From Zygnema cylindricum (taxonomy: Eukaryota; Streptophyta; Zygnematophyceae; Zygnematales; Zygnemataceae): a stretch of 64,000 nucleotides of DNA. Of the stretch, positions 1 through 10,560 are shown piece after piece. The DNA lies in the NCBI GenBank assembly GCA_037447655.1, contig JBBHKE010000765.1, forward strand, positions 159,642 through 223,641, given 5' to 3'. The position numbers and the translations under genes were made by a program. The number at the start of each line of letters is the position of its first letter. The first letter of the stretch is position 1. A model generated the notes under the pieces. The model ran no database searches. It saw nothing but the letters and a program-made list of their open reading frames with translations, and was not told the origin of the DNA.

Positions 1-9
1 TGTACTTGA

Positions 10-694
10 TTTTCGGGAGTTGAGTGTAATGAATTTGGTAAAGTTATCCGAATTAACTTTGATTTTTCTAATCATAATAAAGATTATTCGTTAAAGGGCA
101 TAATTTCGCCATTTTTTGGAAACCTTTTGAGTCTTGAGTATTTGAGTTTACGGAATCATCGGTTTTATAATGGCATTCCTTCAACTCTTGGGAATCTGAA
201 AAACTTAACTTTTTTGGATTTGTCGCTCAATTATATCGACGGTTCGATTCCGAAAGAATTTGGAAATTTGAAAAAGTTAGTAACTTTACGACTATCTGGC
301 AATAAAATTGGAGGAAATATACCAGTTTCTATTGGAGATATGAGTTCACTTGTCACTTTAGATTTGTCTTACAACGCATTGGGAGGCGTCATTCCATCTT
401 CTATTGGAAATATTTTCACTCTCATAAGTTTATTTTTAAACAACAATTTTCTAACTGGAGCGGTAAATATAAAATTCAGTACAAAAAATTATCAAGATAT
501 TAATCTGGGGGATAACTATTTAATAGGACCTATTTCTCTCACTTCCAATATGCCCCCTTTATGCGCTGTTTTGGCAAATAATTGTATTTCTGATAGTAAG
601 TTTCCTTCTTCCATTTGCCCACAAGAGAGTCAAAGATCTGCCACAGAATGCTCCAAATTCTGCAACTTGAATCAAAGTGGAGGACCTTGTTCAG
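10..694 (+). CDS. LRR protein, partial exon (5' end outside or broken)
   Basis: The reading frame is open from base 10 and encodes the end of an LRR N-cap (F-S-G-V-E-C, then a G-I-I-S-P turn), followed by about five 24-residue plant-type LRRs with the L-x-x-L-x-L-x-x-N-x-x-x-G-x-I-P pattern. A Cys-containing tail follows (N-N-C-I, then Q-R-S-A-T-E-C). A good splice donor, CAG/GTATTT, lies at 694/695. The hydrophobic translation after it, up to 870, is T-rich and probably intronic. There is a stop at 7-9, so the exon either starts just after it or is broken there. The family is extracellular or membrane-attached and binds proteins or ligands. No kinase is visible. A second LRR gene lies 0.9 kb downstream in the same orientation, which suggests a tandem family. 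Confidence 0.6.
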
Positions 695-1586
695 GTATTT
701 CTTTTCCTTCAAAAGAAAAAAAAAAAACTGCAACTGAAAGTGTTCTAATTGGCATTGTTTATTCCTCAAAATCATTTTTTTACTATTTAACTTATATTTT
801 TTTTTGTCTTTTGTTTGTCTTTTGTTTGTCTTTTGGTTTGCTTGCTTTTCTTTTTTCTTTTTTTCACTAGATGTTTTTCTTTTCTGTTTTGTAACATTCC
901 ATAGGCGGCCGAAACTTTTCTTCTTTTTTCTTAAATTGTATTATTCATCCACACGATTACTGTTCCAGCACTTATTCATACATCCAAAAAAAAAAACAAA
1001 CACCTCATGTAGCCTTTTAGAAAACCCTCAATATTTAAAAGATTCCATTTACTTGTCCCACTTCTGTCAAAGTCTTTCAATTCTTCTTCCCGTATCCCTT
1101 CCAAAATAGCCATTTTTTGCCTAAAACTGTGGAACCATATACCCTATCCAAAAACAGCTCAGTTCAGATTTTCACCAGCTCTACAAACTCCATTTTGTAT
1201 TTTTTCCTTTACCCCTTTGTTTAACTCTTAAAAGAAAACCAAACTGAGCCAAAGAGGGGTGGAGGGAGACAGGGCTTGGGATCTGCTCAATAAATGCGAC
1301 AGGAGCTTTTTGCACTTGCGACAGCGGTACGCCAAAATCTAATTTCACCTGTTCGGGGGTCCCCAAACTATCTCCACCCCCCCCAAAACTCTCCCTCCCT
1401 CCCCCACTTCTCAATCCCTGTCAGCCTCCTCCTCCTCTCCTCCCTCCTCCGTCTCCTCCATCCTTAAAACCACCTCCCCTCCCTCGTCTCCCTCGCGGGC
1501 CTCCTCCACCTATCCGTCCTCCACTGCCTCCCTCTCCTCGGCCTCCGGTTTCTCAATGCCCTCCTCCCTCTCCTCCTCCTGTCCAG
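695..1586. other. Intron or intergenic, T-rich then CT-rich
   Basis: No supported gene. The first part (700-900) is T-rich and may be intron. From about 1370 to 1585 the plus strand is almost pure C and T with many CCT repeats. It could be a pyrimidine-rich promoter or a proline-rich coding segment of the next LRR gene, because the LRR frame stays open into it with many prolines. Confidence 0.4.
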
Positions 1587-2330
1587 AGCCCTGTCGCCAC
1601 GGCTCTACTAAATTTTAAAAGCGGAATCTTATTTGATCCTAATGGGGTTTTGGAATCGTGGGAAGAATTAATTAAAGTGGGAAAATGGTGTGCTTTGCCG
1701 GGAATCGAGTGCGATAATCTTCGGAATATAGTGGGTTTAACATTGCCCGACAAGGATTTAGTAGGAATGTTGTCTCCCTCCATCGGTAACCTCACTACTC
1801 TTTTAAAATTGGATCTTTCCAATAATTATTTTGGTTCAAATATTCCCCCCACTATAGGACAATTGGTAAATCTACAGGAATTGGATTTCTCCGGAAACGA
1901 TTTTTCTGGTGTAGTTTTGCAAAGTATCAGAAATTTGACAGTTTTAAAAAAATTAAGACTAAATCGAAACCGATTTACCGGTACTATTCCGACGGAAATC
2001 AGTAAGTTGACCAATCTTCAAGTTCTGGATTTATCGAATAACCAATTTAACGGTTCGATCCCAAGCTCGATTGGGTCCCTTGTGAATATAACTCAACTGT
2101 TTTTACGAAATAACATGTTAACTGGAACTCTTCAAGCTCAATTTCAGGGCCGCATGGAGCTTTACGTCGATGTTTCGTCGAATTTCCTCTCGGGAACACC
2201 AAAATTAGGGAGGCAAAATATGGATTTTTGTAGCGTTTTACTCGGATTGAATTGTTTTACTTTGCCGAATGCCACTCTTAGTTGCTATAATGGGGTCCAA
2301 CGTCCGGCTTCCGAATGTTTAAATAAATGA
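1587..2330 (+). CDS. LRR protein, 3' exon
   Basis: From about 1602 the frame encodes an N-terminal LRR cap (A-L-L-N-F-K-S-G, then W-E-E-L and G-I-E-C-D), then about five 24-residue LRRs, then a Cys tail (L-N-C-F, then Q-R-P-A-S-E-C) and a TGA at 2328-2330. The cap matches the LRRNT_2 type seen in plant receptor-like proteins. No in-frame ATG is found close upstream; a plausible acceptor, CAG, ends at 1586, so the start is an exon boundary by inference. No transmembrane segment or kinase follows. The tail motif is shared with the LRR fragment at 10-694, so the two are paralogues. The protein is likely secreted or apoplastic. Its function is unknown. Confidence 0.6.
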   Translation, partial: SPVATALLNFKSGILFDPNGVLESWEELIKVGKWCALPGIECDNLRNIVGLTLPDKDLVGMLSPSIGNLTTLLKLDLSNNYFGSNIPPTIGQLVNLQELDFSGNDFSGVVLQSIRNLTVLKKLRLNRNRFTGTIPTEISKLTNLQVLDLSNNQFNGSIPSSIGSLVNITQLFLRNNMLTGTLQAQFQGRMELYVDVSSNFLSGTPKLGRQNMDFCSVLLGLNCFTLPNATLSCYNGVQRPASECLNK

Positions 2331-2734
2331 TACATCTATAATTTTTTAATGTAGTACAGCTTATGTATCTATGTGTTTTATGAGTACCGTTCCTCTTTTC
2401 TTTTGCCTATTGTTTTACACTTTTGCTACAATAGAGTGCAAGGTGTGACTTTCACATGCAAAATAAATGAAAAAAAAAGAAAAATTCCCAAAAATTTCAT
2501 AATCAACAAAACAAACTACATTGTGAATTACCAAAAAAACAAAAATCACATTAGAATTGGATGTGAATTGCGTAAACTGTTCAATAAATCAATAGATTTA
2601 ATTGTTTAGCATAGCAGATTTCAAGTGGAATTACGGACTCCTCAAACATGTAGAAGAGCAAAACAAAAAACCAAACTAAGGAGAAAGTGCATATTTCGAT
2701 TTGTGTTTCAAACATTGAAAATTGCTATTGATTA

Positions 2735-2941
2735 TCAACATGATAAGTGTGTTTTGGAAGGTAAGGACATGGTGGGCAAGCGAGAGAGAAATTGGAGAAA
2801 AATATGAAAGAGAAAAGAGAAAATGATCATGGCAGAGTCCAATAAGGAAGCAAAGATTAGGCCACAAGTTAACAAGAATACAAAGGAGGAGCAAAGGATA
2901 AAGATTGTCTGCTCAACATAGCCGGTGAATTGAACGTACAA
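2735..2941 (-). CDS. Small hydrophobic ORF conserved in the repeat pair
   Basis: A 68-residue frame in repeat copy 1, with a frame of the same length at 5994-6200 in copy 2. Both begin M-Y-V-Q-F-T and end P-T-M-S-L-P-S-K-T-H-L-S-C. The middle is rich in F, I and L and could span a membrane once. Many differences between the copies change the amino acid, so coding is doubtful. No homologue is recognised. Confidence 0.15.
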   Translation of the reverse strand: MYVQFTGYVEQTIFILCSSFVFLLTCGLIFASLLDSAMIIFSFLFHIFLQFLSRLPTMSLPSKTHLSC

Positions 2942-3009
2942 AAGTGAACACTTTGATTACCAAGTCTAGCTCTAGAATTAGATAGGACCACAATAAACTC
3001 ACCGCAGAG

Positions 3010-3017
3010 TATAAATA
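3010..3017 (+). promoter_or_regulatory. TATA box in repeat copy 1
   Basis: TATAAATA, conserved as TATAAAAA at 6267-6274 in the second copy. The position near the 3' end of both copies would fit a U3/R border if these are LTRs. Confidence 0.35.
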
Positions 3018-3108
3018 GGTGGAATTACAATCTATATTGTGATTATCGTGAAAGATTTATTAATGTTTGTGTGGAGATGGGAATGATAGTTGAAAGTTTC
3101 AGGTCACT

Positions 3109-5020
3109 AAGTTCCCGTCAGTAAAGACATGAAGAGAAAGCTAAGTTTATTGGTGGTTCTTCTCAATAGGTTGAGACCACAAGAATCCTCTCAGATAAAA
3201 GATTACTTCGGTTTGAGGAGTGGATGTCATCACCTGTCTTGAAAGTTCCAGGGTACTTCCAATTTTAAGTGTTATGTTGAAGAGAGAGAGAATGCATACC
3301 TTAATTGTGCGATGAACCAATATGTGAAGCACCGTATACAGTTGTGCATGCTTAGCTTCAATAGTTATTTCCTCTTATTTTTTGGTTTTGTACGATTATA
3401 AAATATTCAGGTGCGAAGGACCATGGTATGGAATTTTGTCCAGCGCACAGATAATTTTTGGCGCAAAGGTGTCTTATTGGGTGCGTCCGTCTGTGGCTGT
3501 TACCTAAGTGTCCATTGTGAGATAGTAGAGCATTGTGAGGTAGTAGAGTTAGTGCGAGACATAATGCAAACTAAGTCTTCGTTGCAATAGTGGTATTAGT
3601 CATAAAAGAATATGTGTCGGAGTGAGAGATGCATGTGAGTCAATAAGAAGAGTGAGAGTAAAGAGGGAGTCAAAATTAGTAAGAGTGAGAGTCTGTAATG
3701 GGAAAAGAAGACTTCGGCTTAATATATATTGATATTTGGCCGGCATGATAGTTATTTACTTGTGCGAATGTTCTTTCAAGCTTACATTGTGTCAATGATT
3801 TGGCGGTTGATAGTATTGTTTGCGATCCTCACAATTGGTATCAAAGATTGGTTGTTATCGAGTTAGTTGTGTACTCTGTGATAAAATTGTCGCTAATGTT
3901 GTCACCAAGGGCGTGGGGAGCAAAAAAAAACATGTCTCGTCTCTTGCACCGTCGTTTACTCCTCCACATAGGCAGCATAAAAAATCGCCTAAATCGCGTG
4001 AAAATGGTGTTAGTGGAGCTCACTTTGATGAGGCTTTCCCCACCGATCCGTTTGGGCAATAGTTGGAAGAAAAGACCGTGAGAGCTAAATCTCTTACATC
4101 TCGTAAGATCTCGTTTGTATGTTTTACTAATTATGATGCCATGTAGGTTTGTTGTCATATATTTTAAAGCGTCAAAGATTTCTAAAGCTTATTTGCTTTA
4201 TTTTGAAAGGTACCACGTAAGCTCGTTTCTAGATGTTAAAAATCATCAAAGATTATTAAAGCGTACAATCTGAATGTCACATTTGTACAAGTAGTATCAC
4301 ATTGTACAAGATGTACATTAAAGTCTAACTCCGAAAACTCATAAGCGCGAGAAACTACCAAGGTGGAGGGAAAGAAAAGGGAGCGTGACAAGATATCTTC
4401 AACAAAGATTTTTTGGTCCCGTTTGGTAGATTCTCGTCCACCCTCTCCAAACTCCCCTCGATCGTGTAACTTATAATACTTTTCTTGTTGTACCGATTAG
4501 ACGCATGTCAAGTTTTTGGATACCGGTTGTCATTATTTATACTTAACCTCTGTGTGTTTGCCGATTTCCCCTTACTTATCCTTTTTGTTTGCTTCTCTCC
4601 ACCTGTACAATAGTTTTCAATTTTAACATTGGTGCCTCTTTTTGCTTCCATGGACTCAGATGGTTTACCACTGAGCTTTTTAATAAAGTCGATATTTTTC
4701 TAGTATCATTTTCGTTATACACTACACAGTAAATCTATTTTGATGTTAATGGTTTTTTCGCAATTTAAAACATCATTTCTCACTATACACATGTCGGATT
4801 GTGGATATGACGGTTGCCATTGAAAGGTAAGGTTCTCCACTTCCCGTTGGCAGTCTCAAATTGAATATAGGACAAGTTTGTAAAGAGAAAATATGTTATA
4901 AGTGGTGAAAATAATATTAACACTAATAATCATACACGGTGTAGTGTACATGGGAAGTAATATGTGCCTTTTGCTAACTTTACTAAACACCTTTACAAAC
5001 TTGACTAAAACACCTCATCC
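3109..5020. other. Spacer between direct repeats; no clear gene
   Basis: No convincing coding region. Short frames near 3800-4080 have no recognised domain. The notable site is a TTGGTATCA primer-like motif at 3835. If the flanking repeats are LTRs, this would be the interior of a non-coding (TRIM-like or LARD-like) element. Confidence 0.3.
3835..3847 (+). other. Possible full-length tRNA-iMet primer-binding site
   Basis: TTGGTATCAAAGA resembles the usual plant copia primer site TTGGTATCAGAGC, complementary to the 3' end of initiator tRNA-Met, and it follows a CACA that could end an LTR. No gag frame follows, and I could not define both LTRs. A chance match is possible. Confidence 0.3.
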
Positions 5021-5485
5021 TAACGGTCGCAAATGTCAAAATTTTAGATAACCGAAACCGACAATTTTTTTTTTTTAAATCTGAATACCCGACGTCCGAA
5101 CGCGCTATGTCACGCTCCTAAATTGTTACCCGTTTACCCGATACCCGTTTATGAAAATAAAAGTTAACCGAAACTCGATTTCCTTTTACTACTTGTACCC
5201 GCCCGTACCCGAATATGTACAAAATTAATGGTACATCTCCCTCATACCTTCGACGATACCAAGAGTAAAAAGTACAATAATGCTGCATAGTGTGGACATT
5301 ACAAAACTTTCATTTTTTTTCGTTTTTTGCTTACCCGACTGTACCCGATTTTTTTTTTTTTTTTGTGAAACACCCGCCCTAATCCGCCCGGCCCCCCAAA
5401 TATGGCACCCGAATCCGTTCCAGATCCGACGCGGGCGGTCGGGTAACGGTCGGTTACGGTTTCGGGTAACCGTTTGCGACCTCTG
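5021..5485. mobile_element. hAT-type MITE (short non-autonomous element)
   Basis: The right end, read in reverse, is CAGAGGTCGCAAACGG, the same terminus as the 2.8-kb hAT at 7028. The left end (GGTCGCAAATGTCAAAATTT) matches the other terminus, seen in reverse at 9845 and directly at 56959. Subterminal ACCGAAACCG motifs are present. It therefore looks like an internal-deletion derivative made of both ends. The first four bases of the left end have diverged, and no 8-bp target duplication is visible. Confidence 0.6.
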
Positions 5486-5490
5486 CCCGT

Positions 5491-6365
5491 TATCTATGTG
5501 TTTTACGATTACTGTTCCTCTTTTTTTTTGCCTATTGTTTTAAACTCTTGCTACAATATTTCGTGAGGTGTGACTTCCAGATAAAAATAAGAAAAATCCT
5601 CATTTCAGTTTATTTTAGTTTAGTTACGTTTGTGTCTTTTTAATGTCGTTTCTTCTTCTATTTTTTTTTCTTTACTTTTTTTGTGGTTTTCTTTTTTTGG
5701 GCATTTAATTTGCCCGATTTTGGTTTTTTGACATAATGAAGTTTACGTTTGATAATTAACAAAACGAACTACTGTGAATTACCAAAAAAAAACTAAAAAT
5801 GCATTGGAAGTGGAAGTGAATTGCATAAACTGTTCAATAAAACAATAGATTTTAATTGTTTAACATACCAGATTTCAAGTGGAATTACAGACTCCTCGAA
5901 CACGTAAAAGAACAAAACAAAAAACTAAAAAAAGGAGAAAGTGCAGATTTCGTTTTAAATTGTGTTTTAAACATTGAAAATTGCTATTGATTATCAACAT
6001 GATAAATGTGTTTTGGAAGGCAAAGACATGGTGGGCAAGCAAAAGAGAATTTGGAGAAAATTATGATAGATAAAAGGGATAAGTATCATGGCAAAGTCCA
6101 ATTTGGAAGCAAAGAATAGGATACAAGTCAACAAGAATACAAAGGAGGAGCAAAGGGGAGGAATTCTCTGCTCAATACTGAGGGTGAATTGAACGTACAA
6201 AAGTAAAAACTGAGTACTAAGCTACCTCTTAATTTAGATAGGACAATAATAAAACTCGCCTCAAAGTATAAAAAGGGAGAATTACACTATTTATTGTGAT
6301 TATAGTGAAAGATTTATTAATGTTAGTAAAGAAATGGGAATGATAGTCAAAAGTTTCAGGTCACT
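5491..6365 (+). repeat. Direct repeat copy 2 (possible LTR)
   Basis: Second copy of 2366-3108, with about 160 extra bases near 5590-5800. It keeps the TATA box (6267-6274) and the minus-strand 68-codon frame (5994-6200). The hAT MITE ends six bases before it. Confidence 0.55.
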
Positions 6366-6437
6366 TAGGCCTCTACTCCATTAGGCGGTCCCAGTAAACA
6401 CGCGGAGACGTCTAGACGTCTTTTTGTAGTGATTACT

Positions 6438-6477
6438 GGCACGGCGTGTTCCATTATGGCACGGTGTGTTCCATTAT
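6438..6477 (+). repeat. Tandem repeat, 2 x 20 bp
   Basis: Two adjacent 20-base units, GGCACGGCGTGTTCCATTAT and the same with one change (C to T). Confidence 0.8.
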
Positions 6478-6526
6478 GTCATGCCAGTAAACATCGTTTC
6501 TCAATTATTATTGGCGCCATGTAGGC

Positions 6527-6711
6527 TACACCGTGAATCGTTATTAGACAATAGAAATTATTAGTGTCATGTATTAATTAGTGTCATCCATTCTAATTTG
6601 GTTCCAGGAGACGTGGCAGATTGTGGTCCACGTCCTTAAATAGTGTAATCAATGTCAAAATTTTGGGGTGCCGATATAGAGTACATAAGGCTAATAACGA
6701 TTCAAGGTGTA
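6527..6711. mobile_element. MITE with TA target duplication (mariner/Stowaway-like)
   Basis: Terminal inverted repeats CACCGTGAATCGTTATTAG at the left and its reverse at the right with one mismatch, each bordered by TA. It has the same terminus type as the MITE at 7314-7526. It is too short to code. Confidence 0.6.
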
Positions 6712-7313
6712 GTTTTCAGATTCTTAAAATCTAGAAATATTCTTCAAACTGAAAATCTGTATATAATATTTGTACGGGCGGAGGTAGTTAATGGTTCGTA
6801 CGAATATTTTGCGGCCAGATTTTAATTTTGAAATTGAAAATCAAAATTTCGAAACGGAATGTCAAAAGGCGCCGCAAATATTGAAGGTCAGCGGATGTTA
6901 GGAGCGTGCGAGGACATTTCGGTCGACCTGCCTAGACCGTGGCGGAAGGCACATGATGTGTACGACGTGTTCGGTTATCATCGCCTGTTAGTGGTGGATT
7001 TTTTTTTTTTTTCACGTGTACCAATAGCAGAGGTCGCAAACGATCAACCGAAACTGTGACCGACCGTTAACCGACCGCCCGCGCCGGTTGCGGAACGGAT
7101 TCGGTTGCCAAACTTGGGGGGTTGGGCGGATTCGGGCGGTTGATTCACAAAAAAAAAAAAAAAAAACGGTTACGGTCGGTTAAGCAAAAAACGAAAAAAA
7201 ATGAAAATTTTGTATTGTCCATTCTATCCAGCAGTATTGTACTTTGTACTTTTGTTATCGTGGAAGTACGTGACATCATGATTAGCGACGCAAATCTGAC
7301 ACGGTACTAACAC

Positions 7314-7526
7314 TACACTGTGAATCGCTATTAGCGTAATGAAATAGATAGTGTAATGAAACAATTAGCGTTATTGACGCTATTTGGGAATTTGGGGTTT
7401 TTGAAGGAAATCATTTACTCTAATTTGTTTTTTCAAGGGTTTTTATTTATTCTATTTGAGAATTTGGGTAAAAAAACGGGGGGTACCGCAATTAGAGTCA
7501 TTGACCCTAATAGCGATTCACGGTGT
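7314..7526. mobile_element. MITE nested in the hAT element
   Basis: The inverted termini CAC(T/C)GTGAATCGCTATTAG are flanked by TA on both sides. Same family type as 6527-6711. Confidence 0.65.
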
Positions 7527-9059
7527 ATTCATTTCGCGAATCTTCCTAGAAGTAAGGGCCGCAAATCGTAATCTATTGTAAAGTGTTAATTATGCACTTT
7601 ATAAGGTGTTTCCAAAAATATGTCAAATTATTACGATAATATCACGTGACAGATCGTAATTACTGGGCTTACTCATACATCGTATATTATTGCAGAGTGC
7701 TAATTATGCGTTTTATACCGTGTTTCCACAAATATATCATATTATTATGTCATGCGGCATGTAGTAATTATTAGTTCATAAATCAGCGGATATCAAATTA
7801 CTACGTCAATTTCCCACGACAAATCCTAATTATTAGCTTATTCAAGTGTTTCAAACAATAAATCGATAAATTTAATTGCTACTTAAAATAGAGAAACTTG
7901 ACCACAATTCAAACAAAACATAGTCATACACCAAAATGGAGAAAAGCACTCTCTCTTCTCTTAAAACTAGAATCCAGAATGAACTTCAAAAATCAAAAAA
8001 TGGTGAAATTGCTCGGTGTTACCTAGTGAAAGAAAGCAAGGCCACTTCAAGTTGTTGGTGAAAATTTGAACATGTTTATGAAACTAAAGCATCAACAAAA
8101 TACATAGTAAAGGGGGGAGGTTTTGTGGCTTGTAACACATGTTTCATGGTTTATCAATACAAGTAAACAAACGGTACTTCAACAATTGAAGTACACTCAC
8201 ACACGTTCAGCTTTGGCGGACACGGATAGTTCTAGAGGGTTTTTTAGGGTTTTGTTTTGTTTTGTTTTGTTTTCTAATTTTTGTTGTTCTTTTAGTATTA
8301 TTTATATATACTTTTTTGTTTGATTTTTTTGTATTTCACATTTTTATAGTGTTTATCTTTTTTTTTTTAAACCGGAATGCTTATTTTTACCAAATTACAA
8401 AAGCGCAGTATTTATACCACATTTAAATTTATAGATTTTGTGTAATTTTTAAGTTTGAGGTTGAGAAATTGTATAATCGAGTCGAAAATAGGACAAGGTT
8501 GTGATTTGATTATTTCTATATTTGATACTACAAAATATCTTTTGTTTTTTTTTCTCCTCACAGTGTGTTTTGTGCTAATTAGTTTTCTATGTGAAAAACT
8601 AAGATATTTTTTTAAACATACATAATTAAAACTTTACCTTTTTTGCATAATTCACAAGATAGTATTGTAGTCGAAAGATAAACCGTCCAAAAATTGTAGT
8701 AAAACATTTAGATTTGCGAGAGAATAAACATTAATATAAGAGTTTAAACATTAATCTAAGAGTTACACTCAAAATTAGGAACAAATCTCTTGAGGGAGGT
8801 GAATGTCGAGGGAAAAAAATATTCGTAAAGGGAGATTGCAAAAAGATAAAATAGTAAAAAGAAGAGGTACACGAGTTGTTTTTTTGCAAAAGAAGATGTA
8901 CCACTACACCACTCATTGTTATTAGTGTTAATAAGCCGCTACTACTTATAACCAAAAATCACAAAATATAGTTAACAACATTATTTAAAGACGTGGACTA
9001 TAACCTGCCACGTCTCCTTGCATTAAATAGTATTATTAATCATAATTTTCCATTAACAT

Positions 9060-9611
9060 TACACCGCAAAACGTAATTAGCGTTATTAACGGTTCTCCGT
9101 CGCCACGAATTTTGACCCAAAAACCTTAAAAAAAGTAAATAACTCTAAATTTTTCTCTACATTATTTAAGGTATTTTTGAATTAGCGTTAACAACTCTAA
9201 TATACTGTTGTTTTAAATAGTGTGGCTTACGGTCGGTGTCCGACCGTGCAAAATTGTACTGTATTGACAAAAAAAGAACAAAAAATGATTTAATACATGT
9301 TGTTATGATGTAATTGCGTTTTCACAAACCGCGTAGTGCAACGTCATAATGACGTGAAAGTGTACGTTTTGACAGAATGCGTTTTCACAAACCGTGTAGT
9401 GCAAACGTCATAATGACGGGAAATTGTAAGTTTGTCAAATTCAGTTCGTGTACCTAAAAGATATTAAAACCGGATAACTATTACGGACAAAAAACCCAAA
9501 TTAGAGTTATTGATAAATTAGAGTAAACCATTTTTTTGAAAAAGCGAAAAAATCTAAATTAGAATGGATAACATTAAATATTTATTTACCATAATTACGA
9601 TTCGCGGTGTA
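9060..9611. mobile_element. MITE nested in the hAT element, with an in-window empty site
   Basis: Termini CACCGCAAAACGTAATTAG and, in reverse, CACCGCGAATCGTAATTAT, bordered by TA. The related hAT copy near 57190 has the same flanks joined at a single TA without the insert, so insertion with a TA duplication is supported directly by comparing the two copies. Confidence 0.75.
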
Positions 9612-9845
9612 ATAAATGCTTAACGAAACAATGAGCGTTGTAATTTTGTACTTTTCGGTTACGGGCGGGTACAGTTAGTCGCGAGAAATCGAGTTTCGGT
9701 TAAGTTTTATTTTCGTAAACGCCGGTCGGTTAACGGTTAACAAATTTGGAGCGTGACATAACCCGGTCGGGCGTCGGTTACTCAGATTTTGAAAAAAAAA
9801 ACGGTCGGTTTCGGTTATGTAAAATTTTGACTTTTGCGACCTCTG

Positions 9846-10215
9846 ACCAATGGTACACGACCCGTCTGAAGAAACTCTCCTCGCCGAGGAGAGTCTCTTC
9901 AAATTGGACGATGTGCGCGATTGCTTAGCGAATCTAAAAAAGCGAAAAATCCAACGTTCGATACTTACGTCTATAATATTGGAGCCATGTAGTAGACATA
10001 TTTCGTCATGTTTCGTCTGACAAAAAAATAAAATGGTACGAATCTGCACGAAATCGTACGACTTCTAGTAAACAACCCCACTTTTCCTATAGTGGAAGTT
10101 CACCCTAAGCATATTCCTTTCAATCTTATGTTCGTCAATCCCACCTCTCCTACCCAGTTGCCCAGCATGCATCCTTAAACTTTTCCATTTCCTCCCATCC
10201 TTCTCCGCTGTTCCC
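9846..10215. other. Spacer upstream of the secreted-protein relic
   Basis: No gene seen. From about 10130 the sequence becomes C and T rich, which fits a 5' leader for the ATG at 10216. Confidence 0.4.
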
Positions 10216-10392
10216 ATGGCTTATCTCCGTCTTCTGGCTGTGGCTCTAGTAGTCATCCTGCCGTCTGCCTAAGCTCAGAATCTGATCGGAGGGTCGTCCA
10301 CGATCGCAGACTACGCCAAAGCTCTCATTGCTGCGTTCAACAAAATTCTCGGCCCCAGCTTCCCCGAAACTACGAGAGCACCAATTTCCAAC
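10216..10392 (+). pseudogene. Secreted-protein first exon with early stop
   Basis: An ATG in good context (CCCATGGC) starts a clear signal peptide (M-A-Y-L-R-L-L-A-V-A-L-V-V-I-L-P-S-A). The next codon, at 10270, is TAA. The frame then continues openly (A-Q-N-L-I-G-G, then A-D-Y-A-K-A-L-I-A-A-F) to a good splice donor, AAC/GTGAGT, at 10392/10393. GC and codon use are higher than in the surroundings, as expected for a real exon. Possible later exon pieces with I-N-K-F-K motifs occur at 11590-11800, but they also carry stops. I do not recognise the family. The stop makes it a pseudogene unless it is a sequence error. Confidence 0.5.
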
Positions 10393-10508
10393 GTGAGTGT
10401 CTCGCCAAGTGGCTCATTTGGCAGTTTTCTATAGCAGACAGGCCACCAGCTTATGTTTTGGTTTTTTTGATTTAGTTACTTTTCGTTCCACTTGGCCACT
10501 GAGTTATT

Positions 10509-10560
10509 GTCAGGACTAGGTTAGATCTCTATCTGTCAAGACTAGGTTAGATCTCTATCT
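10509..10560 (+). repeat. Tandem repeat, 2 x 26 bp
   Basis: Two adjacent units beginning GTCA(G/A)GACTAGGTTAGATC, within the presumed first intron of the relic gene. Confidence 0.8.

Larger units (their letters stand above)
2366..3108 (+). repeat. Direct repeat copy 1 (possible LTR)
   Basis: This block is repeated in the same orientation at 5491-6365. Both start near TATCTATGTGTTTTA and end at AGTTTCAGGTCACT. A TATA box (TATAAATA, 3010-3017) lies about 90 bases before the end, as in an LTR promoter. On the minus strand both copies keep a 68-codon frame starting M-Y-V-Q-F-T. LTRs of a small retroelement, or a segmental duplication, are both possible. I see no TG/CA ends or clear primer site at the junction. 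Confidence 0.55.
7028..9845. mobile_element. hAT transposon, non-autonomous, 2.8 kb
   Basis: Both ends are CAGAGGTCGCAAA in inverted orientation. The flanks are ACCAATAG (7020-7027) and ACCAATGG (9846-9853), an 8-bp target duplication with one mismatch, which is diagnostic of the hAT superfamily. Bases from about 8220 to 9845, read in reverse, match 56959 to about 57990 of the decayed autonomous copy, but the transposase region is missing here. The left third (about 7560-8220) has no recognised content. Two TA-flanked MITEs lie inside (7314-7526 and 9060-9611). No transposase frame survives. Confidence 0.8.

Noticed and set aside
804-1109. 101-codon frame after the first LRR exon
   Set aside because: T-rich sequence after a good splice donor; low complexity with no domain.
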